Shown: positions 11,693 to 24,096 of the stretch, piece by piece
How the letters are laid out: the number at the start of each line of letters is the position of its first letter
Numbering within the stretch: the first letter of the stretch is position 1
Assembly: GCA_037176845.1 (NCBI GenBank)
Contig: JAYKXP010000062.1
Location: 1 to 64,000 of the forward strand
From: Paramarasmius palmivorus
Lineage: Eukaryota > Basidiomycota > Agaricomycetes > Agaricales > Marasmiaceae
DNA length: 64,000 bases
Direction of reading: 5' to 3'
The notes under the pieces: model-generated
The model's database searches: none
The model's input: only the letters and a program-made list of their open reading frames with translations
Told to the model about the DNA's origin: nothing
Made by a program: the position numbers and the translations under genes

Positions 11693-13943
11693 TCAATCAA
11701 CATCTGCGATATCTGGTCCATGCAAGCACGGGCTATCCTTGCTTGATGATATTCTTGTATGGCTCAGAAATAACGAGCGATATGTGCAGATCCATCGCAT
11801 CCTCTCCTTGAATTCCGATGGGAGAGTAGATGGCTGGGCCGACTCGTTGCTGGTATTAATAGCCAAGGGCTCGTCATCTAGAGAATGTTCTATGTAAGAG
11901 TGTTGTAGCAGAAGAAGTGCAGGGTGCTCACCTTCATCTTCGACCTCCTCAAATCGTGTGTTACGACCAATGACTTCGAGAATCGTCTGCCCAAGAGATC
12001 GGGCCAGATCCAATGACAAGGGATCAAAGCCTTGGTGATGATTGAGCATTTCAGTTGCATCATGGGCGTCGCAATCCCACCAACCATGCCATACTTGGAT
12101 GTCAGTCGTGAACGACGGAAGGCCCAACCTCCGCCGCTCATCCTCTGGCATCTCCCCTTTCCCAGCGGAGTTGTACGACCAATAGTAGCTCCTCCCTCCC
12201 AGCCAATCATCCCACTTGTTCTCGTCATCAGAGGGGCGGGGGACAGGTCGGATGAAGAGGTATATCAGGGTGTCAGTGGGGGTGTCAGGGGGTATATGTG
12301 AACCTTCCTTGTCCTGATCACATTCAAAGCAAAGGTAACAGTTTCGCAGGATAGCTGGTATACATCAATCAGTACCAGAACTCTGACAAGAACCACAATA
12401 AACTCACAATACTTCCTCCATTCACCCTCTTCAATCCCAAGCTGGCTGAAAATCCCATGTGCCTGCGACACCCATGAATCCACAAAGGAATTCCACACAT
12501 CCCCAGGCTGCACTTCGTAATATAACTCAAACGACTCGACACTGGCAATGTCCGCTGGCATCAACATAAACCTATACCCCCAATCAGCCCAAATAACCAC
12601 TTTGACACCATTTCAAACGCACCTCACTGATCTATCACGCATCACAAGCATGTTTTCTCGCATAGCATCCGGTACGTGAAACCACTCCTTCCAGGGGTAG
12701 TAATACCATTGATCTCTGTCTCCCAGGTAGCGAGCAATGACCTCTCGAGTTGTTCTGTGGTAAATCGTGCCAGGGAGAGATGAGAGGATGAGTTTGGCGT
12801 CTTTGTTGTTGGGCCACTCTGAGGTTGATCTGTAGGACCAGCGGATTCCTTGGGTGATGTTGTGTATGGGAAGAATTCCAATGAGGTATTGGAAAAGAGT
12901 GCTGGTGTTGTTGTAGGTCTGGAGGTCGAGGGAAGGATGCTCGCTACTGGGAAGTGCAAGACCTGACCAAGACCAAACATCATAATTTAGATTGGATGAA
13001 TCTGCCACATAGGGCCCTTTGTGAAGCATGCCATTTTGGGGGTTGGTCCATAGTTCACAAAACCGCTAAAAGCTAGATTATGAGAATCAAGTTGGTATTT
13101 TGAGGAGTTGACATACGGTTTGCGCATCCACCCCTTGTGTTATCGCTGACTGGATAAAGAGGAAAGTTAGAGCAGAGAAAATGGAATAGATAATGAGTTT
13201 CACCGCACATAGCAAAGATACATCTGCAACATACACGAGAAGCCGTTTCGTTCAAATATGTGCGACACCGGTACAAGTGCTGCATCATGGATGGAGCTAA
13301 GCATGGTTTTACCACAGACAGGAATCTTTAGCCTCACCGTCATAAAACACGAGTGCCGGTAACGTGTTGTAGGCAATATAGCCAAAAAGCTCCACCCAGT
13401 TCACATCTCTGTGTGGGCCTTATCAGCACATGGAAGGCTCAGAAACTGGGATTTGGGCTACTCACTTGACAGTGGAAAAGGTTTTGAAATCATGTTCGTA
13501 GGCCTATATAGATGCAGGGTGATCAGCGATGTTAGGATTGAAAATAAGAGTATCCTTACTCGATTGGCATCAGGGCCACTATACTGAACGTGTAAAAACT
13601 CTTCGTCTTTATCTTCACCGCGGATGCTAACAGCATGAATGATACGACGAGCATCTAAAGTTTCCCTTATCCAGCCTCTTTTATCCATTATTACCACTGG
13701 ACTCTCTGCAATCTTGCGCTTGAGACGGATGTTTGCCACCTTGAGTTCATGAAACTGAAGCATTTCAAGGTCAGAAGACGGGTCAGATGCCAGCTATCAA
13801 CATACCTGAGCTAAAGCCGTCAACTCTCCCTCTGTTACTCGCACTAGGTTTCCTTGGCTATAGTTGTTGTTGTGTTGATCGCCCTCGACAGTTGAAAAGA
13901 CATCACCATGAATAGTAACCTGGGAGCAGCCAATGAACGCCAT
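11693..13943 (-). CDS. Agaric-specific protein of unknown function, intron-rich
   Basis: I recognise the layout of a protein family expanded in Agaricales whose function is not known to me. Exon 1 (13943-13806, 46 codons) carries the motif IHGDVFSTVEGDQHNN typical of its start. It joins exon 2 (13754-13560) and exon 3 from 13503, then short exons giving KDVNWVELFGYIAYN, FYDALVPVSHIFERNG, SAITQGVDAQT and RFCELWTNPQNGMLHKGP. A large exon follows (about 13060-12610), then FMLMPADIASVESFELYYE after a 51-nt intron. The C-terminal part has NKWDDWLGGRSYYWSYN and PEDERRRLGLPSF, ending at 11693. Two joins are uncertain: the donor after CYLCFECDQDKEG near 12300, and a possible 42-nt in-frame intron near 11930-11890. 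Every other join restores frame, so the gene is probably intact. No catalytic motif is visible. Confidence 0.7.
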
Positions 13944-15037
13944 GGGGAGATGGTGGTGGTTGAGGGTTAAGATGTGAGCGTGTGGAATGCATGTTCACCT
14001 TAAGGCTGTTCTGAGCATGCAGCAGTCGGACGTTGAGCGCGTGAACGAATGACATCGATATCGATTGTATTGCTGTGAGTCATGCCGCATGGCGAACAGG
14101 AAAAATGACATTCACAGCGCTTGTGGATGACATGGGCGCAGCTTCGAAAGAGCGCCGTGCGATGTATGTTTAGGGTCTGAGTATCTTGTGAAGGAAAGGT
14201 CAACCAAAGATCCCGAGGCCACCCTGCTCAATGTTTCGCATGGTGGTACAAGAACTTGGAGCTTCGAAATCCCAGCAAGGGTTGGATGAGGTAGATGCAG
14301 ACGCCGGATGTACAGGAACCCAAAACGAACAGAAATAAAGCACGAAGCTGGTTGTTGGGTGTTCAGAAGATGTCACTTGAAGCTTGTAATGAACCAGGGG
14401 TTGCCTTGAATACGACACTGTTGACGGTACGCGTCAGCAAGACATTCTGACTCGGAAAATAAGAAACAGAACAGAACCACTGAAGTACTCACTGGGACAT
14501 GTAGATCAGATACTTTTCAACCAAATACGGCAAACCCTAGCCTCCGAGCCAAGCCTTCTATGCCCAGCTGGTGTTCCCAAATCCAACCCAGTCTACGAAA
14601 TTTGTACCGGTCGAAATGGAATGATCCTGCTCGAGAAAATCAACAAAAACCCGAGGTGATGAACACTGGGTACTGGAGTTTCATCCTAGAGGTGATGTCA
14701 ATTATTAGCTTGTTGGAATGGAGACTGTAGGTTGGACTAACGCGTAACATTGTTTCTTGATCTAGGTCAAAACGATTTTGGTAGCGTAGAGCCATCGCTG
14801 GCGGGTTCATTCGAAAGTTTCTGTGCAAAGGAACGTAGACGAGACAGCTTGGGGGACGACTGGAGGTTGACATTGACGAAGGAACCGAGTGGAACGAGGT
14901 CAAGGGATGATTCGCGTTGTCACCGGTCAATTATCGGCGGAAATTTCTAGCTCTGGTTGCGACATAGTAGGGCCATTCGGGATTAGGAAGATCCGATTAT
15001 AAGCACACCTATTAATACATCGTTGGCTTGCCTTGCA
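13944..15037. other. Intergenic, no gene identified
   Basis: This holds the upstream region of the minus-strand gene ending at 13943 and the DNA just past the stop of the 5-oxoprolinase-like gene. I looked for the missing hydantoinase-B half of that enzyme and saw no trace. Minus-strand frames near 14640-14930 and 14200-14418 resemble nothing known. Confidence 0.35.
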
Positions 15038-18000
15038 CTAATCCAACTCAATCACCAAATGTTTCCTTCCTAGAACCGCTTTCGCGCCAGGTACAACCAC
15101 TATCGTCTGCGTATCATCAATGACGATCGCCGGCCCATGAACCTGCTCTCCAACGTCCAGTTTATCCAAGAGGTATACAGGGGTATCATCAACTCTGCCG
15201 ATCTGGTCAAAGTAGACCGAATGCCTTGAATCTATCTTTTCTGTCGCAGCTGGTTTGATAGCGTTAGATTCACGGAGTCTATCCATCTCTGAAAAGACCG
15301 TTTCGCCAAGCGTGTCGAACGTCTTGCCAATACCTCGAACCTTCGGAGACCAATCAGTGCTAAAGTACCCATAAGGAGCTGCCAAACTCACCTTAATATC
15401 ATCCACAACTATTGTTTTCCCCTCTAACAAAAACCCAAACTCGTTCTTATACGTCCTCCTAAACGCCTTCAGGAAATCTTCACCTTCTTCTCCAACCTTT
15501 TCATCGCCCTCAGGTAAAACCATCAACGCCGTATCCGTGCCCTCAAACCGCATATTAAGCATCCTCTCCACGCTCACTCGCGTTCCCTCAAACCCCTGTT
15601 TCTGGAGTTCTTCACGAACTTCTGCTTCGAGTTTATCCAAACGCGAGATCAATTCGGGTTTGTTGTTGGCTGTGTAGAAGGTGGAGCTTGGAGCTTGAAT
15701 TTCATGTGCGCTGTTGATTGACAGCGGTACGTCAGTAGCGGGAAGGACTAGGAGAAGGAAATTTACCGGTCGGCCAGTGCTAATCCATATGCACTCAACA
15801 CCGATGAATATCGGTGGATCAAGATGGTACGTATCCCAAGTAATTTGGCGATCTCGCACGCGTGTTGACCGCCTGCGCCACCGAAAGATGCAAGGCTGTC
15901 TCGGAATAGTCAGTCACAGAGAAAGATGCAAAGGGTAAGAACGTACACATGTTGTCCCGTAGCATATCCCCTCGCCTCAGTTAGCGCTCGAATAGGTCTA
16001 CACATGGTTTCGTTGGCCACTTTGATGAACCTTACCAAAAATCGGAAGTCAATTTCAAAAAAAAGTATAATCAAAGCAACGTAGACTAACCCGTAAACAA
16101 CTTCATCAAACGACCATCCCTTCTTCGCATTCGCATCCGAGCCATAGCTATCATTAACCTCCTTGACGACCTTCTCGAAAGCCGCTCTCGACGCATCGAT
16201 ATCCAAAGGCTCTTTCTCGCTCGGTCCAAAGATCTTTGGGAAGTAGTCTGGTAGAAGACGACCCAGGAGGAGATTAGCATCCGTCACTGCTAGGGGACCG
16301 TTTTTCCTAGTCATAGGCGCTCAGGTGTCAGAAAGGTTTAGCTGCAAGAGGACAAATATGTGTACCTGTAACAAGTAGGCCCAGGATCAGCGCCAGCACT
16401 TTCCGGCCCAGCCAAGAACAATCCGTTCCGGAAGGACAGACAGGATCCTCCTCCTGCAGCAACGGTGTTGATATCCAGCTGCGGTGATTGAATCGTTACC
16501 CCAGCGGTCGTCGTTTCGTATGTAACTTCATAACGACCTGAAAATCTAGATACATCCCTAAGTTGCGTGTTAGCATATCCGAGAACGGTAATAGAAGTAC
16601 AGAGACCTACGTTGAGGTACCACCAATGTCGAGCCTACGTGAAAATGTGAGAACTAAGTCAGATGCACAGCGAAAAGAAGCAACTAACCCTATAACCGGC
16701 GTCTTCTGCTTCTCATCCCAACTCGTTAACGCGTACCCGACTACACCTCCAGCCGGACCGCTCAGTATACTCTTCAACCCAGAGAACCTATCTGCATCAA
16801 CCAATCCTCCATCAGAACCCATAAACTCAACCCTCGGACTCCTGATCTTTCCATCTCGGAGTTTGCTATCAAAACCTGAGAAGAACCCGTCAAGATATTG
16901 GTACAAAATCGGCGTAAGATACGCATCGGCTGTAGAAGACACGCCTCTCGGTACGACCTTGATCATCGGTAGCAGCTGAGACGAACAAGAGACATGCGAG
17001 AAGCCAACTTCTCGTGCGACTTTGCCTACAGCAAGCTCGTGTTGGGGATATGTGTATGAATGTAGGAGGACTATTGCCAGCGAGCGATATCCTTCTTTGT
17101 GGAGCTTTTGCAGATCTTTCTTGATTTCATCCAAATCTACAGTTGTTATCAGCATCATTACCGCACTTGAAGATGCGTTACTTACCAGGCTCCTTCATAA
17201 CCCTAACCGCCTCCCCACTCTCACCTCTCACCACCTTGCCCTCTCCTTCCGCATCTCCCTTCCCATCCCAACCCTTACCTCTATACCCCCTAACAACCTT
17301 CCCATCCACATCAAACATCACCGCATGTTCCTCCGCCTTCGGATCACTTGTATACCCCACAAGCGTCACTCTCTCATCAACCTCCACAACTGCTTCATAA
17401 AGCGGCTTTGGTCTACGAATATTCAAATCAAATATCCTCGGACGTGATTGATTCCCGATTAGAAGGAGATCTTTGAATCCTTTTGTGATGAGTAGAGCGT
17501 GTTTGTGGCCTTTACGTTCGAGAAGGGCGTTCGTGGCGATTGTTGTTGAAAGCCGTATATATTCTACGGGGAATCGGGGAATCAGAGATGAAAAAAGAGA
17601 GAGAGAAGAGAGAGAGGATGAAGCTTACCAATCTTATCAGTCTCGAGCACCTGTCCTCGGGGTATCGATTCACCCGTCACTTGTTCCAATATCCGTCGAA
17701 TTCCTTCGGTAGGCGCGTCTTTGTAGTTTCCAGGATCTTGAGAGACTAAAACGAAACGTCATTTAATGACCGATGACCGCCCAAGCAGGACCACGACTCG
17801 GACGTACGAAGCTTAACAATAAGTTCCTTCCTCTCTGCCGGATGATCTGGGTCAGGATACGAGCTATCAGCCTAGCTCTATTAGTTAAAGGAGGAGTGGT
17901 GTCGAGGATGTTCTTACGCGTGAAGATCGCTGGTGAACAGTATGTATGTATGAGTAAGATAAAGCAGATGTTTTGGGTGTTGCTCACCAAAATGTGCCTC

Positions 18001-18111
18001 CTCGGTCTGCACAAATCCTGATCGAGCGGTCAGGAATCTTGGACTGCAAAATAGATCCCAATGAGCGCAATTCCTCGACGAGAATAACCAGAAAGATACC
18101 TTGAGAGACAT
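15038..18111 (-). CDS. 5-oxoprolinase-like, hydantoinase A half only
   Basis: Related to ATP-dependent 5-oxoprolinase of the gamma-glutamyl (glutathione) cycle, cytosolic. ATG at 18111 opens exon 1 (MSLK, 18111-18100). Later exons give [13 protein letters not shown] (the usual GGTFTD phosphate-binding start), [49 protein letters not shown], the long exon with [29 protein letters not shown] and [10 protein letters not shown], then [34 protein letters not shown] and [19 protein letters not shown]. It ends HLVIELD-stop at 15038. This covers the whole HyuA part, about 740 residues. Eukaryotic 5-oxoprolinases run to nearly 1300 residues because a HyuB domain follows without a break; here a stop sits at the domain junction. 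The first residues GGTFCD carry C for T. Either a truncated relic or a stand-alone HyuA protein; all splice joins keep frame, so the remaining half is not visibly decayed. Confidence 0.85.
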
Positions 18112-18255
18112 TGCGATAACAAAGAAGATGAGAGGAAGAAGAGAAGAGAAGGAACGGAACTCGGACGGAGAACGGAATCCAATCATGATGACGCTATAAA
18201 GGTTCACATGACAATAAAATAAAAAAGTCATTTTTACATCTCTAACAGTAACTAC

Positions 18256-19199
18256 TCAACGTTCAACGACGAGTCTATCGACCCAACCGCACGCGCTCTG
18301 AATAGCATTTTCTCTCGCCTGATCTGACAGAATAGCATCCATCGATATAAAGTCGTGTACCGCATCCTTCTGAACATCAAACACAACATCAACCCCAACG
18401 CCTCTCAGTAGCTCAACCAGCTGCTCGTTCTCTTCCCGTAGTGACTCTGCATCACCGATAGAGATGAATGTGGGTGGATAAGATGTATATGAACCGGGTT
18501 GCGCGCGATCTGTTGAGGCCTCATGTCAGCGGAAGGGCCAGGAGGTGATGAACGTGAAGAGGCTCACTCGACGAAAAGTACGGCCCGAAAAGTATTTCTG
18601 GTTCTTTATGGTCCTGCCCAAGCATCCTCACGTTCGCCAGATGTGATGTAGCAAGCCAGTCGATATCGGTATTGGGCCGGGTTTAGCCGTGCCTTGGGTG
18701 ATTTCAAAGTCGATACCTGGATGGTATCCAGTCACTAAAGCTGAACTTGGAGCAGTAGTCAACGAGACATACATACCCATATCTGGGACAGGCTATCACA
18801 CACACACTGGTCGTTAGCGAAGCGGGGGAGAGGCAGCCCAAGGAGGACAGACGCACAGAGAACAATATCAATCCGCCTGGCATTGGAAGGACCTTTTCTT
18901 CGTAGAGGTAACGCGCGAGCATCATTACTAGGTTGCCTGAAGACCGCCTGGTGAGTCGACAGAGAGATGCATTCGCTGATTTTCCATGAACGTCGCCCAC
19001 GGTTGGATGGGAGTGAGAAATAGATGGCCCAGAAGGGGACGAGGATGAGTAAGGAAGATACTCGTAGGAGGATGTAGACGCATTTGAAGGGCTGGTAGTT
19101 CTGGATAGGGTATTTGAGTAAGGCGGAGGCGATTTTGGGATGAGAAGGGGCAGGTGTCCGAGTCAGAGTTGAGTGTTTTGGCGCATACGCGATCTTCAT
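18256..19199 (-). pseudogene. Alpha/beta-hydrolase (HSL-type esterase), deleted
   Basis: The N-terminal piece at 19199-19000 has a membrane-anchor stretch (SSLLILVPFWAIYFSLP) followed by NRGRRSW, as in fungal membrane-bound esterases. About 30 codons later the sequence already reads VDSPGG and, in another frame, SGNLVMMLARYLYEE, which matches the nucleophile-elbow region GDSAGGNL. The intervening segment with the oxyanion HGGG motif is missing and the frame shifts inside the elbow. The C-terminal part is good: DWLATSHLANVRMLG, then a GT-AG intron, then PPTFISIGDAESLREENEQL with the acid residue region and DVQKDAVHDFISM with the catalytic histidine context, stop at 18256. Loss of the oxyanion loop and the frameshift make it a pseudogene. 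Confidence 0.7.
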
Positions 19200-20595
19200 G
19201 AGTCGGTTGCTGAGATTGCGTATTACTCCGGCAAATGCACAATTGAGGGGAGCCTAGGCGTTCTTGCGTTGTCATGGGAGGCTGTCAGACATCCTAATTC
19301 TATTGTAGTGAGTGACGAATCCGTTCGGCATGCTGGTGGAGAGTCGGAGTGTTTGTAACTTTAGGTCGATCCGCGGCATTAGCTTACGCGCCAAGTGTTG
19401 AACTAGGTCTAGAGAAAAGGAGTGCGTTAGCCAAAGAGGCGAATAGTTGAATGGGAAGAGCACCAACGATGACACTGCTATAGGTCTGAGCTAGCAATGC
19501 GAGGTTGGTGTATGCCGGGACTATATTAGTGGAGGAAGCTTGGAGACGTGTCTGGGGGAGTAATCAGTCCGCTCGGTTTGTAGATGAACATGGTGCTAGT
19601 AGAGGCTCACCCAAAGGAACCGCTCTCAGAAAAGGTGCACATCGCTGAAAACGCGAAACGTGCGAAACTCCAGCGGCAATGGCGCCGACTCGGCACTTGG
19701 AAGCCGATAGATAGATTCCCACAGTTGATCTCTTTCCTTCTCTCTCATCTGGTCAGACTCTCGCGCCCTCAAATTCAGGCCTCAGGTCACCGGTCACAAG
19801 TCTTATCGTGTCTCTGCAAGAAAAACGACTTCTACGTGTGCCTTATTGGAAAGAGACCGATCCATCAGGGTAAGCCACGGAACTTTGCGGTTTCGAAGCT
19901 AGGTCAAGTGCTGGATCTCAACGTTCAACAAGTGGTATGAAGCGTTTTCAAATCACCGCCTGATCTCTACTCTATGGCTCTCTCCGGGATTCAATGGTTG
20001 ATTTAGCGGTCATGAATAAATACCGAGCAACTTTAGACGCCTGAGCCTTGCTGCATCCGCAAGGCTACATAGCAAATTTGGAACTCGCTATACCTACCGG
20101 GTACCCATCCTCGCTTTACCTCCAGGGACCACCTCAAGAATCAACTTCTCATGCATCCTCTGCCGATATCTACTTAATCCTCGATGCATCTGACCGCGAT
20201 TATTGCACACACCCTCGTTCAAATCATATTGTCTTCGGACTCGCTTTCCCAGCACTCACTCAGAGTGCTCTCACGCAAGGCACACCTAGTCCTTGATAAG
20301 CCTGACAGCTCGCATTATTTCGCGCCCATGCATGTCAGTGTCAGAATTCGTACCCTGAATTCAATGACAATTCAAAGTTTAGACGCCGATTCAACACGCA
20401 CACATCGCACGCAAGAAGTCAGTTTGAAATTTATCACTACCCTCTTTCCAACTTATATGTTTTCTCAGTCCATTCCTTTGGTGGTAATCATTCAATCGAC
20501 CGGCATAAAAAGAGCAGTTCTCTACGACAAAGAACCTTAGACTTCGACCCTTCACGCTTCCACCACATCATCCCGCCACTCCCAAATTCCAAACC
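19200..20595. other. Intergenic, no gene identified
   Basis: A plus-strand frame of 118 codons at 19584-19940 and a minus-strand frame at 19475-19272 are open but match no family. The part from about 20100 is the promoter side of the plus-strand gene at 20596. Confidence 0.3.
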
Positions 20596-21141
20596 ATGCG
20601 TCTCGGCGAAGTCCTCGGCTTCAACTCCTCAAAATACAGAGAAAAAATCTCTGACCCCAACTACTCGCTCCAAACAATGGCTCTCAACATCTACAAAAAA
20701 CGTCGCGCCATCGCCACATCCGGCGTCCAAGTCGCTGGTGGCGTCGTCGCTGCCGGTATCTCCGGCGGAGTAACCCTTGCCGGTTCAGCCTTCGCTGCTC
20801 GAAATATCCACGTCGAGAAGCAGAAGCTCAAGCTCCTCGAGGAGGAGTGGTGCACTGGACGTCGTCAGTATCCTTTACCGAAGCGCCATATCAAGGATAT
20901 GGTTATCCCGGTTATTATCGCGACCGCTGTAGGAGCGTTGGCGTTCACGGTGGATTTGGGGCTGGCGAATGCTGCAGCTCAGAACGCTATGTATCCGATT
21001 GGACATCCGTTCCATTACCCATACGATATTCATGCCGTGGGTCTATATTATAATGCGGTGGAACGAGGATCGCAGGCTATTGGAACTTGGGTCATGAATA
21101 AGACCGATCAGGAGACGGTCAGGACTAGCAAGTACGAGTAA
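20596..21141 (+). CDS. Small glycine-rich membrane protein, tandem copy 1
   Basis: A single open exon of 181 codons. After a basic head (KYREKISDPNY, NIYKKRRAIA) comes a glycine/alanine-rich segment at about residues 43-68 (GVQVAGGVVAAGISGG), then a charged stretch (NIHVEKQKLKLLEEEW) and PLPKRHIKDM. A second hydrophobic segment follows at about residues 101-125 (VIPVIIATAVGALAF) and then a hydrophilic tail. Two membrane-spanning or membrane-inserting helices with GxxxG spacing are likely. It is the intact first member of a three-copy direct array (20596, 22509, 24097). I do not recognise a function. A consensus donor (GTAAGTG) lies just after the stop, at the place where copy 3 may have an intron. 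Confidence 0.75.
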   Translation: MRLGEVLGFNSSKYREKISDPNYSLQTMALNIYKKRRAIATSGVQVAGGVVAAGISGGVTLAGSAFAARNIHVEKQKLKLLEEEWCTGRRQYPLPKRHIKDMVIPVIIATAVGALAFTVDLGLANAAAQNAMYPIGHPFHYPYDIHAVGLYYNAVERGSQAIGTWVMNKTDQETVRTSKYE

Positions 21142-22508
21142 CCGATGTAAGTGTCTTCTTTTCGAATCGATCTGGTTGTGTTTAGCTGAAACCTACTTAT
21201 AGATAATGATCATGCGCATTTTCCCTCAAAGGTATCATGCAGAATCAGGTGCACACCCTCTACATAATGAAACTCTACGTTGTACAGTATTTAAATTCGA
21301 GTTACTAGCGCCAGCCTGTGTACAATGTAATCTAGATTTAGCGTCCAATCTCATTCAGCGCCCAAATTAGCGCCGATTCCCACGCACTGTTTCTTGATCT
21401 TCTCCGTCATGTTCACTCCTGCGATTTCACAAACAACCACATACGTCCTATCATATCGCTGGCCGCCCACTCAACTCGTACAAGCACCGAGAAGCTACTA
21501 ACAGACTGGGAACTTGATACCTAGGCCGGGCGCGCTGAATGAGAACACATCAGCCTTCGGACTCGGAGAAGTTGCACTTCGCCGAATCTAATTCAGGATC
21601 CACGAGGCATTTCTAAACCTTTGATCTCTCTGTTGTTCTACATGCTCCGGACTCTCTAGGCGCTTCAACTATAAGTCCTATCAGCAGGCAAAGAAGCGAT
21701 TGATTAACTGGCTGAATGGTGCACCTTTCGCATTCAAGTTGAAAAAGTCTTCAACTCGAAACGCTGCGCGCACTATTAACGCCTTTCGTCGTCTTCAAAC
21801 CGTATCCAACTTCTGCACCTCTTCCACAAAGCCCGATCTTCAAGTTTTGACATAAAATCACACTCTTCCTTATACCTTATCCTACTATGCACGCCCCTTT
21901 TGAAAGGTATAACCACCGACTCGGATTTGACTTCACCAAATTGGAACGACATTGAAGCGGTGAATCTTCAACATCGAATCTACTTTGGGCGTCATCATGG
22001 GACCCTTTTTGACTACTGGTATCTACCTTACTCCATATGTCTGTCTCAGCCTGACCTAGTCTGCAGTCGAAAGTATCCGCCGACGCCTCAGGACTAACTA
22101 CAAACCTAATCTATGCTCTTTCCGCATTCCTAGCATCGTACTTGGTCACTGCCACTCTGGCTCCCCTGCAAGTGGACATCCTCCTGTGGTCCAAAAATCT
22201 GTTCAGAAGCTCGGTCTTGTTCTCTTTCTTGAAAGGTAGACTTGGTCCTTGACAGCCGCACTATAATGTGCCCCCTGCTTTCTGTGACAGGGTAGAAAGA
22301 TGGACGCTCTATTGCAATTTGTCATGATAGAACCAGCACGCAAGACATGCACCCAAAAAATACTAGTCACTATTTATCTCTTCCTCGTGTTTACCTGCAG
22401 CTTGCTATCGCTCTCGAGAAGTATAAAATCGTTTGTTTCGATAAGCTGACCATTATCCCAGAATTGAAACCGCCTTCCGAACTCCCGAACCTCAATTTCC
22501 TCTAAACG
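21142..22508. other. Spacer between tandem copies 1 and 2
   Basis: No gene is seen. The segment beginning GATTCCCACG at 21374-21415 recurs in diverged form at 23470-23511, downstream of copy 2. The duplicated unit therefore included 3' flanking DNA as well as the coding exon. Confidence 0.45.
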
Positions 22509-23033
22509 ATGCATCTCATCAAAGAACTTCTCCACTTTGACTCGTCCAAGTACAAAGAAAAATTTTCCGAAACTGAAAACATTTACAAAAAGCGTCGAGC
22601 CATCAACATGTCCCGTATCCAAGTTGTTGGCGGGGTGGCCGCTGCCGGCACTTCTGGTGGCTCGTTTTGCTCTCCGAACTAACAATGTTGAGAAGCAAAA
22701 GCTGGAGATGCTGAAAAAGGAGTAGTCTAGACGTAAATTGAAGCCGGACCCACTGCCCAAACGCCATTTCAAGGACACAATCATCCCCGTTGTGAATGCA
22801 ACTGCGATTGGGACCTGCGCCTTGCGTTCACCGTTGAGCTGGGTACCTCCAACGCTATCGCGCAGAATGTTGCACACCCGGATCACTATCCCTACGATGT
22901 TGAGGCCGTCAAACATTATTATATTGTCGTGGAGAAAGGAACATAATTCATTGCGAACAAGGCCATGAACGAGACGCCCCAGGACAAGGGGACGTCGAAG
23001 AATGGCAAACCAAAGCACCATAGAAGGTATTGA
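22509..23033 (+). pseudogene. Small glycine-rich membrane protein, tandem copy 2, dead
   Basis: Starts at ATG 22509 and follows copies 1 and 3 (FDSSKYKEKFSE, NIYKKRRAINMSRIQVVGGVAAAG). It then breaks: a deletion and frameshift just after the first glycine-rich segment near 22665, a TAG after NVEKQKLEMLKKE at about 22723, another frameshift after KRHFKDTIIPVVNATAIG near 22815, and a TAA in VVEKGT near 22944. The tail (NETPQDKGTSKN) is still recognisable to TGA 23031-23033. Several independent lesions mean long-standing loss of function. Confidence 0.8.
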
Positions 23034-24096
23034 AGTCGCTCGCATCTGCTCTCGGACATTGGCTAATCTTGCTCACGGTACGTTAGCACTAACGCTGAAC
23101 TATTTGTGCAGTATCAGGACTCAGATCCATCATGATTATGGCACTAATGCTTTCCGATTGTTATATGCATCTTTACGATGGTCCAATGTCATTTATACGC
23201 CATGTTACATACTATGCTTTTGAATTTGATTTTCTGGTCGTCTTTTAGTGTCATGATACCTATAAGTAGCCAGTAGCTCTGTACCTGGATACCCGTTGGA
23301 AGCCCTGGGACTAACGTCAGTATACATACACTCCATTAAAAATCTCATTAAATATGGCTTCTTTTGTGTAAATAGAGAATTTATCCTTTCTATTAGTACT
23401 GAGAAGTGAAAGAGCTCGCCGAACGCCACAATCAGCGCCTCCGACCCTGAGAAATTGTGAGAACAAATTCAATGGATTCCCACGTTCTGTTTTCCGTCTT
23501 CTTCGCCATCATGAAGCATCTTCTCCCCGAGTCAACCCGTTTATTGTTTACCCCTGTGACTTCTCAGAAAAGTGGGGTCTGCTTGAGGTATGCCTTGCCA
23601 TGCTTGCTACTCGCTCACCAGCCTCAGCTCACGACATCGACCGCTAACCGTCTCGACAAACCCTTCAACTCGCATCTCAGAAACGAGGCTATTCAAACTA
23701 CCGTTCAAACGCCAAATCACCGCTCAAACCAAATCAAAATGAAGCCCTATCACTTGCTCATTGCTATGCTACTTTGTCGCGATTCCAAACGCCTTCTTTC
23801 TATGTGATGCTCCACGATTTCTGAATGCGACCTGATTAAAGCGCCAAATTCTTCAAGGTCTATCATCACAAGGCTCGTTGGAACGCGTGCGCCCACGAAA
23901 GCTAAGTTTCATCCCCTTGATTCCCTGTCCCAAGCGCCAAACGCTCCACCGCATTAGTGCACATGCATCAAAGCAAAAATAGCACACGGCGACATCCAAT
24001 ACCGTCTAGTATATCAACGGAAGATTGTTCTTCGACGAGCAACCCCTGGCTCTTTCCCTTCCATACGCTCTGACTAGGTCCTTCCTTTCTTGAATC
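23034..24096. other. Spacer between tandem copies 2 and 3
   Basis: Carries the diverged repeat of the copy 1 downstream flank at 23470-23511 and otherwise no gene. Several open frames near 23457-23807 are cytosine-rich and not family-like. Confidence 0.4.
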
